A stretch of 64,000 nucleotides of DNA from Paraburkholderia bonniea (GCF_009455625.1 NZ_QPEQ01000001.1:2604001-2668000), one strand, 5' to 3'. Positions 37,818 to 47,706 are shown, numbered from the stretch's first letter. Notes: generated from the letters alone by a model not told the origin. Numbers and translations are program-made.

Positions 37818-39137
37818 CTACACCGCTTCAAGCGCCCAGCGCACATGCTCGCAGACCAGCGGCGAAGGATCATCCAGCCGGGCCCGTAACGCATCGACAA
37901 GCGCCCGGCGCACCTCAGGCGTGAGACTGCCCGCTTCCGCACGCAACGCATTGCCCATCCCGACGGCAAGGTTACGCAGCCAGCGCTCATAGCCAATCCG
38001 GCGGATCGCACTGCCCTGCATGCGCGCCTCGAAATCCTCCGCGCTCCAGGCAAACAGCTGGACCAGCGATGCCCGGTCCAGTCCATGGCGCACATCGAAA
38101 TCTGCAACCGGCGACGCCTGCGCAAATTTGTTCCACGGGCACACCAGTTGGCAATCGTCGCAGCCGTAAATACGGTTGCCGATCAGCGGCCGTAAATCTT
38201 CCGGGATGCTGCCCTTGAGTTCAATCGTCAAATATGAAATGCAACGCCGTGCGTCCACCTTGTAAGGCGCAACAATTGCCCCTGTAGGACACGCCGTCAG
38301 GCAACGGGTGCAACTGCCGCAATGCGCGCCAGCGGTTTGCGGGGCCTGCGCGGGGGTGATCTGGGCGTCAGTGGGCAACGGCACATCAAGGTAAATTTCA
38401 CCGAGAAAAAACAGCGACCCCGCGTCTTGCTGCAACAACAGCGTGTGTTTGCCACGCCAGCCAATGCCCGCTTTTTGTGCCAGCGCCACTTCAAGCACTG
38501 GCGCTGAATCAGTGAACACCCGGTAACCATACGGCCCAATCTCCGCTGCGATTTTTTCCGCAAGACGCTGCAGCCGCTGACGCATCACCTTGTGATAATC
38601 GCGGCCACGGGCATACACCGAGACCACCGCCGCCGCAGGATCTGCCAGCCGGGCAAATTCGTCCGCACGCCAGTTGGCGCTGCCAGCGCTGCGATGGGTG
38701 CTGTTCGTGCTGTTCGTGCTGTTCGTGCTGTTCGTGCTGTTCGTGCTGTTCGTGCTGTTCGTGCTGTTCGTGCTGTTCGTGCTGTCCGTGCTGTTCGTGC
38801 TGTCCGCACAGGCCACAGCCTCAAAACTAGCCGGCTCCAGCACGGCAGCCGGTAAATAGGCCAGCCGCACGCTAATCACCCGCAGCGTCCCCGGCACCAG
38901 TTCGGCCGGCCGCGCACGTTTCATCCCGTGTTTCGCCATATAATCCAACTCGCCGTGGTAACCGGCTTCGAGCCATGCAGCCAGCCCCGCCTCAGCTTCC
39001 TCGAGATCGGTATCGCTAATGCCAACGGCACCGAAACCCAGTTCACCGCCCCACGCCCGAATGCGCTGCGCCAGCGCCATCAGCGCCGCGTCATTCAACG
39101 GGCGCACAGCCTCGCTCAGGGCAGGCACATCAGTCAT
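37818..39137 (-). CDS. queG: Epoxyqueuosine reductase with internal Asn-Ser-Thr repeat
   Basis: 439 aa from ATG 39137 (MTDVPALSEAVRPL); upstream in-frame starts near 39173 are possible. It reduces epoxyqueuosine to queuosine in tRNA, using cobalamin and two [4Fe-4S] clusters. The clusters are shown by CGSCTRCLTACPTGAI and GCDDCQLVCPWNKF; GYHGELDYMAKH and the Asp in IYLDVPL also fit. The C-terminal HEAT-like part is short. Residues about 111-147 are a 12-unit Asp/Asn-Ser-Thr repeat from a 9-bp minisatellite, placed between conserved VISVRLAYLP and the ARLADPAAAVVSVYARGRDYH segment, where the family has only a short loop. The insertion makes the protein longer than usual. Confidence 0.92.
   Translation of the reverse strand: MTDVPALSEAVRPLNDAALMALAQRIRAWGGELGFGAVGISDTDLEEAEAGLAAWLEAGYHGELDYMAKHGMKRARPAELVPGTLRVISVRLAYLPAAVLEPASFEAVACADSTNSTDSTNSTNSTNSTNSTNSTNSTNSTNSTNSTHRSAGSANWRADEFARLADPAAAVVSVYARGRDYHKVMRQRLQRLAEKIAAEIGPYGYRVFTDSAPVLEVALAQKAGIGWRGKHTLLLQQDAGSLFFLGEIYLDVPLPTDAQITPAQAPQTAGAHCGSCTRCLTACPTGAIVAPYKVDARRCISYLTIELKGSIPEDLRPLIGNRIYGCDDCQLVCPWNKFAQASPVADFDVRHGLDRASLVQLFAWSAEDFEARMQGSAIRRIGYERWLRNLAVGMGNALRAEAGSLTPEVRRALVDALRARLDDPSPLVCEHVRWALEAV
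38698..38805. repeat. 9-bp minisatellite (12 copies) inside queG
   Basis: GTGCTGTTC x12 with three GTGCTGTCC variants toward the right end of the array on the plus strand (two, units 10 and 12, at 779-787 and 797-805 of 38 kb). On the coding strand it gives DST-NST-DST-(NST)9. Length 9n keeps the reading frame. Confidence 0.95.
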
Positions 39138-39190
39138 AGTGGGATCTTCAGGACTTTCAGGACTTCGGTTCATCACGCCATTTTACGAGC

Positions 39191-39745
39191 ATGCCTGTTC
39201 AGCCCGATTCCGCTTCCGCGCTCATACCACCCGCCGCCGTTCTGTTCGAGCGTCACTTCACGCTGGTCAATGCAGCCGCCACAGACGCATTCGGCGCACA
39301 GCTTGCCGAAGCGATCAGCGAGTTGCGGCATGCGATGGGCCCGGCGTTTCAGGGGCTCCAGATCCAGCTTCGCGGCGACCTCGGTGCGGGCAAAACCGCC
39401 CTCGTGCGCGCCACCCTGCACGGCCTTGGCCACACCGGCCGCGTGCGCAGCCCTACCTACACCCTGGTTGAGCCCTATACCGTCGATCAACCGGACGGGG
39501 AACTTGCGCTCTATCACTTCGATCTCTACCGTTTCACCGATCCGGCTGAATGGGCCGATGCTGGCCTGCGTGACTATTTCGGCAGTGGTGCTATTTGTTT
39601 TGTCGAATGGCCGCAACGGGCTGGCACGCTGCTTGGCACGCCGGATCTCGTGTTCTCACTCGATCTCGACAGCAGCGGCACTGGCCGCCAGCTTGCCGCC
39701 CGGGCGTATAGCGAATCAGGAAAGGCATGTCTCGAAAGATGTTGA
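39191..39745 (+). CDS. tsaE: tRNA threonylcarbamoyladenosine biosynthesis ATPase TsaE
   Basis: 184 aa. A P-loop ATPase needed for t6A37 formation with TsaB and TsaD. Walker A is LGAGKTALVRA (about residues 67-77), followed by SPTYTLVEPY, HFDLYRF and EWADAGLRDYF with ICFVEWPQ. The C-terminal end overlaps the amidase gene by 19 bp, an arrangement common in proteobacteria. It is divergent from queG, also typical. Confidence 0.95.
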   Translation: MPVQPDSASALIPPAAVLFERHFTLVNAAATDAFGAQLAEAISELRHAMGPAFQGLQIQLRGDLGAGKTALVRATLHGLGHTGRVRSPTYTLVEPYTVDQPDGELALYHFDLYRFTDPAEWADAGLRDYFGSGAICFVEWPQRAGTLLGTPDLVFSLDLDSSGTGRQLAARAYSESGKACLERC

Positions 39746-41274
39746 TTAAACCGTTTCATTCGATCGAATCCGCCGCTACCGCGACGCATAACTGGCGGCG
39801 GCGGCAGATTTTGCGTGCAGGCGCTTCCTGTCTCGTGCTTGGGCTGACTGTCCCTCGTATGGCCTGGGCGAGCGCCGTGCTGGGGGTGCGGGTGTGGCCC
39901 GCACGCGATTACACCCGCGTCACGATCGAATCCGACCAGCCACTGCAAAACACGCAAAAACTGCTGGAGGGCCCCGACCGGCTGGTGGTCGATCTGGATG
40001 GCCTTGAGCTCGACCAGTCGTTGAAAGACCTGGTCTCGAAGATCACCCCCAACGATCCGCAAATCCAGTCCGTGCGCGTGGGTCAGTACCAGCCACACGT
40101 GGTGCGGATGGTGTTCGACCTGAAAGGCTCGGTCAAGCCGCAGGTGTTCACCTTGCCGCCGGTCGGCACTTATCGCTATCGGCTGGTATTCGATCTTTAT
40201 CCCGCTGTCGCACCTGATCCGCTGATGGAGCTTCTGGCGCAATCCGAGCGCAAGGAGCAGAGCCTGAATGACACCAGCAATGCAGCGGCGACTCCGCCTC
40301 CCGCAACCTTAAGCGGCCCCACCACGGCACCCGCCGCCGACAGCGACGCGTTTTTCGAGCAGTACGCCCAGAACAGCCCGCCGGCCAAATCCGCCTCGCC
40401 CTCCGCTCCCGCGCGCGGCGGCGCACCGGTGCCGCCGATTCTGTCCAGCACGCCGCCAGTCAAACCCACCCCCAGCAGCCCAGCAGCACCACCAACCGTC
40501 AGCGCCCGCAACGACAGCCCGGACGACGCTTATGCGTTCACCACGCCCGGCAAAGCAGGCACCCGCCGTCTGCTGACGGTCGCCATCGACCCCGGCCACG
40601 GCGGTGAAGATCCCGGCGCAGTAGGCGGCAGCGGCACCTACGAAAAGAACGTTGTGCTCGATATCGCCAAAAAGCTGCGGGCGAAAATCGATGCCCAGCC
40701 GAATATGCGCGCGATGATGACGCGTGATGCCGACTTCTTCGTCCCGCTCAATGTCCGGGTGCAAAAGGCGCGCCGGGTGGGCGCCGACCTGTTCGTCTCG
40801 ATCCACGCGGACGCCTTCACCACGCCCTCGGCCAGCGGCTCGTCGGTCTTCGCCCTGTCTGAAAACGGTGCATCGAGCGCTGCTGCGCGCTGGATGGCGA
40901 ATAAAGAAAACGCCTCCGACAAAATCGGTGGCATCAACGTCAAGTCAGCTGATGCGACGGTGAACCGGGCGCTGTTCGATATGTCCACCACCGCGCAAAT
41001 CCGCGACTCGATGCGTTATGGCAGCTATGTGCTCAAAGAGATCGGTGGGATCAACAAGCTGCACAAAGGCTCGGTTGAGCAAGCCGGGTTTGCCGTGCTG
41101 AAAGCGCCTGATATTCCGTCGATCCTGGTCGAAACCGCCTTCCTCAGCAATCCGGAAGAAGAGCGCCGCCTGAACGACGACGCCTATCGCAACAAGATGG
41201 CAGACGCGATCCTGACCGGCATCAAACGTTATTTCGCAGCGAACCCGCCGCTGGCGAAAAACCGCATGACCTGA
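39727..41274 (+). CDS. amiC: N-acetylmuramoyl-L-alanine amidase, Tat-exported (AmiC-like)
   Basis: 515 aa. It cleaves peptidoglycan stem peptides during daughter cell separation in the periplasm. The N-terminus has a twin-arginine signal (WRRRQILRAG then a hydrophobic stretch ending AWA, about residues 20-45). An AMIN domain (about 50-160: RVWPARDYTRVTIESDQPL) is followed by a Pro/Ser-rich linker (about 165-275) and the Amidase_3 domain (about 280-505) with DPGHGGEDPGAVG (zinc His), E in YEKN, SIHADAF (zinc His) and VETAFLSN (catalytic Glu). Transcribed with tsaE. Confidence 0.93.
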   Translation: MSRKMLIKPFHSIESAATATHNWRRRQILRAGASCLVLGLTVPRMAWASAVLGVRVWPARDYTRVTIESDQPLQNTQKLLEGPDRLVVDLDGLELDQSLKDLVSKITPNDPQIQSVRVGQYQPHVVRMVFDLKGSVKPQVFTLPPVGTYRYRLVFDLYPAVAPDPLMELLAQSERKEQSLNDTSNAAATPPPATLSGPTTAPAADSDAFFEQYAQNSPPAKSASPSAPARGGAPVPPILSSTPPVKPTPSSPAAPPTVSARNDSPDDAYAFTTPGKAGTRRLLTVAIDPGHGGEDPGAVGGSGTYEKNVVLDIAKKLRAKIDAQPNMRAMMTRDADFFVPLNVRVQKARRVGADLFVSIHADAFTTPSASGSSVFALSENGASSAAARWMANKENASDKIGGINVKSADATVNRALFDMSTTAQIRDSMRYGSYVLKEIGGINKLHKGSVEQAGFAVLKAPDIPSILVETAFLSNPEEERRLNDDAYRNKMADAILTGIKRYFAANPPLAKNRMT

Positions 41275-41396
41275 AGTGACGCATCCGGCGCAGCGGCAGC
41301 AGTAGTAAGGCGTGACTTGCCGCTCAAGCGCCAAGTGCGGGAGTAGAGGGAGTAGAGGGCGCAGACGGCGTAGATGGCGCAGCTCAGGCCCTCCGC

Positions 41397-42284
41397 TCAG
41401 CGCAACGCGAAACGCTGCGCCACCCAGCCACCGAACACATTGACAGCAAGCCCAGTCATCACCAGCGCTGCGCCGCCAAGCGCCATCAGCGACAGATGCT
41501 CATCCAGCAGCCATGCCGCCGAAGCAAGCCCGACAATCGGCACCAGCAGCGAAAATGGCGCGACCTGGCTTGCTGGATAGCGCGACAGCAAACGGCTCCA
41601 GAGGCCATAGCCCAGCAGGGTCGCCACGAACGACAGATAAACCACCGCGAGCACTGAGGTCACGCTAATGCCCGCCAGCGCCGCGCCAATGCGCTGCGGT
41701 CCTTCGAACACATACGACAGCGCAAAAAATGGCAGCGGCGGAATCACGCTGCCCCACACCACCAGGCCCACCAGATCAATCCGGCCAAACGCGCCGATTT
41801 TCTTCGTCACGATATTGCCTAGCGCCCACGACACCGCCGCGCACAGCGTCAGCGCAAAACCCGCGAGCGTCATCGTGTGCCCGCCATCCAGACCGATCAC
41901 CGCCAGCCCCACTGCCGCGATCAAAAGCCCCGCGGCGTTCTGCACGCGAAACCGTTCCTGCAAAAACAGCACCGCGAAAATCAGCGTGAAAAACGCCTGT
42001 GCCTGAAGCACCAGCGACGCAAGCCCCGCAGGCATTCCTGACGACATCGCCGAAAACAAAAACACAAACTGGCACAGCGAAATCGTGCCGCCATAGGCCA
42101 GCAACCAGCGCCATGGCACCGCCGGACGCTTCACCAGAAACACGGCCGGCACAGCCGCCAGGGTAAAACGCAACGCGCCCAGCAGCATCGGCGGCACCCC
42201 ATGCAAACCAATCTTGATCACGACGAAGTTGACCCCCCATGCCAAGACCACCACTAACGCCAGCAATAAATCCTTCGGCGACAT
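41397..42284 (-). CDS. EamA/DMT-family exporter
   Basis: 295 aa from ATG 42284 (MSPKDLLLALVVVLAWGVNF); a longer frame adds unrelated residues. Ten hydrophobic helices in two EamA repeats (about 1-140 and 145-290). Pattern WGVNFVVIKIGL, ALRFTLAAVPAVFLV, LVPIVGLASAAWLLDE. The family includes amino-acid metabolite exporters such as the EamA cysteine exporter of E. coli; the substrate is not known here. Confidence 0.85.
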   Translation of the reverse strand: MSPKDLLLALVVVLAWGVNFVVIKIGLHGVPPMLLGALRFTLAAVPAVFLVKRPAVPWRWLLAYGGTISLCQFVFLFSAMSSGMPAGLASLVLQAQAFFTLIFAVLFLQERFRVQNAAGLLIAAVGLAVIGLDGGHTMTLAGFALTLCAAVSWALGNIVTKKIGAFGRIDLVGLVVWGSVIPPLPFFALSYVFEGPQRIGAALAGISVTSVLAVVYLSFVATLLGYGLWSRLLSRYPASQVAPFSLLVPIVGLASAAWLLDEHLSLMALGGAALVMTGLAVNVFGGWVAQRFALR

Positions 42285-42459
42285 CAACCACTCCCTGTTT
42301 GCACGGCACAGATTCAAACGCCGGAGTCTACCGAATATATTGAGATAACGCTGAAGCCCACTGGGTGGGGCTTCGGCAAGATTTGCTGGGGTCTCTGGCG
42401 AAGCTGGGCCAGCACAGTACACAGTAGAATGCCCCCCTACCCCACCCTATGGAGTAGCT

Positions 42460-43347
42460 ATGTCCACTTCAGTCAAAGCTGTTCTAAAACCGCATCAACG
42501 TGACGTCAGCGGCCTGCAGGTGGCCCGTTTGCTGCCCGCCATGGCCGCACGTTTGATCGGCCCTTTCATCTTCTTCGATCACATGGATCAGCGCGCCAAT
42601 GACACGGCTCAACGCGTGGACGTGCCGCCACATCCGCATATCGGGCTCTCGACGGTGACTTATCTGTTCGAAGGCACGCTGCTGCATCGTGACAGCCTGG
42701 GTTCGGTGCAACAGATTGTCCCCGGCGACGTGAACTGGATGACCGCGGGCCGGGGCATCGTGCACTCCGAGCGCACCCCTTCCGCGCCGGACCATCCCGC
42801 TGCAAACCAGCGCCTGCATGGCATTCAAAGCTGGGTCGCACTGCCTGCCAGCCAGGAAGACCGCCCGCCCTCGTTCGAGCACTATCCCGCCGCTACCCTG
42901 CCGCATCTCGAGCGCGCCGGTGTGACCTTGCATCTGCTAGCGGGGACGGGGTTCGGCGCAACCTCTCCGGTCACGACCTTCTCACCCCTGCTGTACGCCG
43001 CGGCTCATTTCGCGCCAGACAGCCGCTTTACCTTCGAAGCGGAACATGACGAGCGCGGCGTTTATCTTGTCGATGGCGAGCTGGCGCTAGACAACACTCC
43101 GCTCGATGTACAGCAGATGGCCGTATTGACGCCCGGCGCGAGCGTCACGCTCACCAGCCGCACAGGCGCGACGGCGATGCTGCTGGGCGGCGCGAAACTG
43201 CCGGGCGACCACCTGATCGAATGGAATTTTGTCGCCAGCACGCGCGAGCGCCTTGCGCGCGCCAGAGCCGCCTGGGCGAACCAGACCATGGGCCAGGTAC
43301 CAGGCGAAACCCAATGGATCGCCCAGCCGCCCATCAAGCCGCGTTAA
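42460..43347 (+). CDS. Pirin-family protein
   Basis: 295 aa, two cupin domains. The N-terminal motif PPHPHIGLSTVTYLFEG carries the metal-binding His residues (about 56-60) and GRGIVHSER follows. Some pirins have quercetin 2,3-dioxygenase activity; others are regulatory. The start has a tatggagtag ribosome site. It is divergent from the EamA gene and precedes the thioredoxin-like gene. Confidence 0.9.
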   Translation: MSTSVKAVLKPHQRDVSGLQVARLLPAMAARLIGPFIFFDHMDQRANDTAQRVDVPPHPHIGLSTVTYLFEGTLLHRDSLGSVQQIVPGDVNWMTAGRGIVHSERTPSAPDHPAANQRLHGIQSWVALPASQEDRPPSFEHYPAATLPHLERAGVTLHLLAGTGFGATSPVTTFSPLLYAAAHFAPDSRFTFEAEHDERGVYLVDGELALDNTPLDVQQMAVLTPGASVTLTSRTGATAMLLGGAKLPGDHLIEWNFVASTRERLARARAAWANQTMGQVPGETQWIAQPPIKPR

Positions 43348-43491
43348 TGCCCATGAATGAGCCCATTCATGGGCACGTCAGCACGCACAAGCTCATGCCA
43401 GGCCGCACTGGCATTCAGACACTCAGACACTCATGCGGCCCGCTTCACCCTAACTGCCGCCAGCCAACCCAGTTTCAAAAACGAGGATGCA

Positions 43492-44340
43492 ATGGATACC
43501 ACGCTAGCTACTTTCGAAAACGACGTCATCGCCGCTTCCATGCAGATGCCCGTGCTGGTTGATTTCTGGGCTCCGTGGTGCGAGCCCTGCAAAGCCCTGG
43601 GCCCGGTGCTGGAAAAGCTCGAAAGTGAAGCCGCAGGCCAGTGGCGGCTGGTCAAGGTGAATGTCGATGAAAACCAGGAACTGGCGGCGCATTTTCAGGT
43701 GCGCAGCATTCCGCATGTCGTTGCGTTTCTGGGCGGACGCCCGGTTGACCAGTTCAATGGCGTGCTGCCGGAAGGCCAGTTGCGAGCTTTTTTGCAGCGG
43801 CTCGTGCCGGACGCTGCCACATCAGCCCGGAGCGTCGCGCAAACCGCGCTGGCCGAAGGCCGCCGTGACGACGCATTCGCCGTGCTCCGCGATGGGCTCG
43901 CGCATGAGCCGGACGATGACGAAATCCGCCTCGACCTGCTCGAATTACTGCTGGAAGACAATCGCCTGGATGAGGCACGGAGTGAAGCCGCGCAGCTTTC
44001 GCCGAAAACCACACAAGGCATTGATGCGCGTTACAACGCCTTCAAGACCCGGTTTGATGCGCTCGAAGCAGCTGCCGCGCTGCCACCGCCCGACGCTCTT
44101 GAAGCCCAGGTCGCCAGTCATCCCGATGACCTTGAAGCGCGCTTCGATCTGGCCAGCGCATTTATCGCGCGCTGCCAGTACGACGAAGCGCTAGGCCATC
44201 TGCTGTTCATCGTGCAGCGCGACCGGACGTTTCGTGATGATCTCGCGCGCAAGACCATGCTCTCGGTCTTCGATCTCGCCGCACACCAGCCAGCGCTCGT
44301 CGCGCAATGGCGCAGAAAGCTGAGCGCCGCGCTGTTTTAA
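43492..44340 (+). CDS. Thioredoxin-like chaperone-holdase CnoX type
   Basis: 282 aa from ATG 43492 (MDTTLATFENDVIAASMQ, with gagga upstream). An N-terminal thioredoxin fold (about 1-108) has active site WAPWCEPCKALGP and the cis-Pro RSIPHV. The C-terminal part (about 115-280) is helical and TPR-like (AEGRRDDAFAVLRDGL, AHLSFIA-type repeats). This domain arrangement is that of CnoX/YbbN, which holds and redox-protects unfolded proteins for GroEL. Proteobacterial CnoX active sites vary; here both Cys are kept, as in oxidoreductase-active homologues. Confidence 0.88.
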   Translation: MDTTLATFENDVIAASMQMPVLVDFWAPWCEPCKALGPVLEKLESEAAGQWRLVKVNVDENQELAAHFQVRSIPHVVAFLGGRPVDQFNGVLPEGQLRAFLQRLVPDAATSARSVAQTALAEGRRDDAFAVLRDGLAHEPDDDEIRLDLLELLLEDNRLDEARSEAAQLSPKTTQGIDARYNAFKTRFDALEAAAALPPPDALEAQVASHPDDLEARFDLASAFIARCQYDEALGHLLFIVQRDRTFRDDLARKTMLSVFDLAAHQPALVAQWRRKLSAALF

Positions 44341-44424
44341 GTGTTGGTCATTGGGTGGCTCGGGTGGCTCAGTAGCTTAAGTAACCGGCTAGCTAGACCC
44401 ATCTAGCCGCCCAGTACCCAGTAA

Positions 44425-45333
44425 TTAGTCAACGCGCGGCATCAGCGCACGCAACACGTGTGCGGCAGCGGCAAAACCAAAACTCGCCGTCACGCACACA
44501 CTTGAACCAAACCCCGCGCAATTCAGCCCCGCCACCCCCGCCGAAGCAGATTCAGCAAATACAGCAGATGCACCAGCGGCCGTCACGCCGTCCTGCTCTG
44601 CACCACGCTCATCGCTTTCATCACGTTCCTCTGCCAGCCGCGCTGGATAAATCAACGGCTCGTCCGAATACACCGCGCTCACCTTGAACTTCGCTTTGGC
44701 TCCGCGCGGAAAGCCATGTTGTTTGCGCAGTTGCGCCCGCACTTTCGACAGCAACGGGTCTTGAATCGTGAACGCCAGGTCGTCAATGCGAATGCGCGTC
44801 GGATCGAGTTGCCCGCCCGCGCCCCCCACGGTAATCAAACGCTGCCCATGTTCGGCACACCATGCGATCAACGCGGTCTTGGTCCGCACGCTGTCAATCG
44901 CATCAATCACATAGTCGAAACCGCCCCCCAGCAACGCAGCGAAATTGTCCGGCCCAACGAAGTCTTCGACCACCCGCACTTCACATGCCGGATCAATCAG
45001 CGCAATGCGCTCGGCCATCGCTTCGACTTTGGCTTTACCGTAGTTGCCGTCAAGCGCGTGAATCTGCCGGTTGGTGTTGCTCTCGCCAACGTTATCCAGA
45101 TCAATCAGCGTCAACCGGCCAATCGCGCTGCGCGCGAGCGCTTCTGCTGCCCACGAGCCCACGCCACCAATCCCGATCACCGCGACATGCGCCTGCGCAA
45201 ACGATTTCAGCGCCGCCGCGCCATACAACCGCGCCACGCCGCCGAAACGGCGCTCGCGCTCAGCGTCTTTTAATGCGCTCGTGCTGGGAGTAAGATCGCG
45301 GACAGGTGCGGCAACGCTGGGCATTGTCATCAT
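44425..45333 (-). CDS. tcdA: tRNA threonylcarbamoyladenosine dehydratase
   Basis: 302 aa from ATG 45333 (MMTMPSVAAPV); ATG 45330 or 45324 are alternatives. An E1-like (ThiF/UBA) enzyme that cyclises t6A to ct6A in tRNA. ATP-binding VIGIGGVGSWAAEALARSAIG (about residues 52-72), DLDNVGESNTNRQ, YVIDAIDSVRTK, and the C-terminal GLNCAGFGSSVCVTASFGF. A low-complexity Glu/Asp/Ala-rich insertion (about 220-255) precedes the C-terminal part. Convergent with the CnoX gene. Confidence 0.92.
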   Translation of the reverse strand: MMTMPSVAAPVRDLTPSTSALKDAERERRFGGVARLYGAAALKSFAQAHVAVIGIGGVGSWAAEALARSAIGRLTLIDLDNVGESNTNRQIHALDGNYGKAKVEAMAERIALIDPACEVRVVEDFVGPDNFAALLGGGFDYVIDAIDSVRTKTALIAWCAEHGQRLITVGGAGGQLDPTRIRIDDLAFTIQDPLLSKVRAQLRKQHGFPRGAKAKFKVSAVYSDEPLIYPARLAEERDESDERGAEQDGVTAAGASAVFAESASAGVAGLNCAGFGSSVCVTASFGFAAAAHVLRALMPRVD

Positions 45334-45530
45334 TGAAAGCTCGGAATTGAACGCCCGTATTCTGCCTGATCGCCTCACTACAAGCGCATCGTTTCTGTCG
45401 CTTCCGCATTACGCCACCGGACGCAACGTGCATCAGGCCTGCTTCATGCAAGCAACATCGCCCTGACACAATGCGCGCCGAAACTCACTCCCCCGTTCTG
45501 ACTGGCCGGACTGAAGTATTCGCACACAAC

Positions 45531-46169
45531 ATGACCTCACTCGCAGAACTCCGCAAAACCTACGCTCTCGGCTCACTGGATGAAACCGGTGTCAATGCCA
45601 ATCCCGTTCATCAATTCAATGCCTGGTTTTCCCAGGCATTGAGCGCCCAGCTTCCCGAACCCAACGCCATGACACTCGCCACCGCCGACGAGCACGGCAG
45701 GCCGTCAGCGCGCACCGTGCTCATCAAGGGCGTGGATGAGCGCGGCTTTGTGTTCTTTACCAACTACACCAGCCGCAAAGGCATGGATCTCACGCATAAC
45801 CCGCACGCCTGCCTGCTTTTTTACTGGCCCGAGCTTGAGCGGCAGATCCGCATTGAAGGCCCGGTGGTACGCGTCGAGGCGGCCGAAAGCGATGCGTATT
45901 ACGCCTCGCGCCCGCTCGGTTCAAGGCTCGGCGCATGGGCCTCACCGCAAAGCAAAGTGATTGAAAACCGTGCATGGCTCGAAGCACGCGAGCAGGAAAT
46001 CGCCGCACACTACGGAGACCATCCACCGCGCCCGCCGCACTGGGGCGGCTACCGTCTGGTGCCTGAGATGCTTGAATTCTGGCAAGGCCGGCCATCACGC
46101 CTGCATGACCGGCTACGCTATACGCGCACCGCACAAGGCGAGTGGCAAATCGCCCGGCTGGCCCCTTAA
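45531..46169 (+). CDS. pdxH: Pyridoxine/pyridoxamine 5'-phosphate oxidase
   Basis: 212 aa from ATG 45531 ([20 protein letters not shown]); an in-frame start at 45471 adds 20 residues unlike the family. The FMN enzyme makes pyridoxal 5'-phosphate. [25 protein letters not shown] (FMN site), [34 protein letters not shown], and the C-terminal [20 protein letters not shown] with the substrate-binding Arg and His are present. Confidence 0.96.
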   Translation: MTSLAELRKTYALGSLDETGVNANPVHQFNAWFSQALSAQLPEPNAMTLATADEHGRPSARTVLIKGVDERGFVFFTNYTSRKGMDLTHNPHACLLFYWPELERQIRIEGPVVRVEAAESDAYYASRPLGSRLGAWASPQSKVIENRAWLEAREQEIAAHYGDHPPRPPHWGGYRLVPEMLEFWQGRPSRLHDRLRYTRTAQGEWQIARLAP

Positions 46170-46383
46170 GTTTTTCATTCTGGTTTTATCAAGGCTTCTT
46201 TAACGTTGTGTTTTCCGCTATTGAACCCGGAGGCGTGTTGCGCTTCGGGCTCAATCGCTTGATGTGCTGTACGGTGGCAACCGGCATCACGCCTCACGTT
46301 TTACCGTCAATGATTTACCCGGTGCCACACACAGCGATGCCGCAGGTTTTTCTTTGAATGTCATTCAAAACGGAGAAAACAGC

Positions 46384-47592
46384 ATGTTCTGGGAGAAAAA
46401 ACTGATGCACTGGGTTGATGAAGTCAAAACCCAGGCTAATTTGCCCGCACGACTCGTCTTGTGGGATGGGCAGCAACACGATTTTGGACAGTTCGCCTCG
46501 CCTCAAGTCACGCTGCACGTGAAAAGCGCCACGGCGCTGCCTTACCTGCTCAAGCCCAGTCTCGACAACCTGGGCGAGGCCTACATCAAGGGCAAGATCG
46601 ACATCGACGGCAAGCTGTCGGACATCATCGACATCGGCTATGCGCTGGCGCGCAACACCGCCAGCAGCGCCAGTCAGCTCGCACGCGTGCGGCGCTATTT
46701 CCACCACTCCAAAACCACCGATAAAAAAGCCATCCAGTACCACTACGATGTGTCGAACGAGTTCTATCAGTTATGGCTCGACGAAAACATGGTGTATTCG
46801 TGTGCGTACTTCGAAAACGGCGATGAAGATCTGGCCACCGCGCAGATCAAGAAAATCGACCACATCCTGACCAAGATCCAGTTGCAGCCTGGGCAACGCC
46901 TGCTCGATATTGGCTGCGGCTGGGGCGCGCTGGTGCTGCGGGCCGCGCAAAAATTCGGCGCGCAATGCATCGGCATCACGCTGTCGCAAAACCAGTTCGA
47001 CCTGGCCACCCAGCGCGTCGCCGCCGCCGGGCTTGAAAACCAGATCGAGATTCGCCTGCAGGACTACCGCGACGTCACCGGGCAATTCGACCGGATCACG
47101 AGCGTCGGCATGTTCGAACACGTCGGTCGGAAAAAACTACCGGCGTACTTCACGAAGATTCACGACTTGCTGGCAGACGACGGCGTAGCAATGAACCACG
47201 GCATCACCTCGACCGATTACAACAGCGGCGAAACCGCGCTGGGCGGCGGGGAATTTATCGACCGTTATGTGTTTCCCGATGGTGAGCTGCCGCATATCGG
47301 CCTAGCGCTTGAAGCAATGCAACAGGGCGGGCTGGAAGCACTGGACGTCGAAAACCTACGGCGGCACTACGCCCGCACGCTCGACCTGTGGGCTGCGAAT
47401 TTCGAAGCTCATGCGCAGGAAGCGAGCAAGCTGGTCGATGAGGAGAAGTTCCGCATCTGGCGCGTTTATCTCGCTGGTTGCGCCTATGCGTTTCAGGAAG
47501 ACGACGTATCGATCTATCAAGTGGTGTGCCGCAAGGCGGGACGCCCCGCTTCGACCTTGCCGTGGTCGCGGCGCTATATGTATGAGGTATGA
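46384..47592 (+). CDS. cfa: Cyclopropane-fatty-acyl-phospholipid synthase
   Basis: 402 aa from ATG 46384 (MFWEKKLMHWVDE), with ggagaaaac upstream; the frame is open to 46264 but those residues are unlike the family. It uses S-adenosylmethionine to add a methylene bridge to unsaturated phospholipid acyl chains. Motifs: YHYDVSNEFYQLWLD (about 118-132), YSCAYFENGDEDL, SAM-binding LLDIGCGWGALVLRAAQKFGA (about 170), TLSQNQ, GMFEHVG and FIDRYVFPDGELPH. Often found near pdxH in Burkholderia. Confidence 0.95.
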   Translation: MFWEKKLMHWVDEVKTQANLPARLVLWDGQQHDFGQFASPQVTLHVKSATALPYLLKPSLDNLGEAYIKGKIDIDGKLSDIIDIGYALARNTASSASQLARVRRYFHHSKTTDKKAIQYHYDVSNEFYQLWLDENMVYSCAYFENGDEDLATAQIKKIDHILTKIQLQPGQRLLDIGCGWGALVLRAAQKFGAQCIGITLSQNQFDLATQRVAAAGLENQIEIRLQDYRDVTGQFDRITSVGMFEHVGRKKLPAYFTKIHDLLADDGVAMNHGITSTDYNSGETALGGGEFIDRYVFPDGELPHIGLALEAMQQGGLEALDVENLRRHYARTLDLWAANFEAHAQEASKLVDEEKFRIWRVYLAGCAYAFQEDDVSIYQVVCRKAGRPASTLPWSRRYMYEV

Positions 47593-47657
47593 GCAGAAAT
47601 CTGCCTGACCCTGGCGCGCTGACATGGCGGGCATTGCGCCCGTCATGCTCGAAACAC

Positions 47658-47700
47658 GGCGCTGAAGCAGTCATGCCTCAGCGCCGCACGGTTTTTAGCC
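47658..47700. terminator. Possible terminator between cfa and msrA
   Basis: GGCGCTGA (47658-47665) pairs with TCAGCGCC (47678-47685) over a 12-nt loop; gcacgg then a short TTTTT follow. The T-run is displaced from the stem, so the call is weak. Confidence 0.4.
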
Positions 47701-47706
47701 TCGTTT

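Noticed and set aside
38592..38859. Repeat proteins opposite queG (e.g. ARAV or VLF repeats)
   Set aside because: They are other-frame readings of the queG minisatellite.
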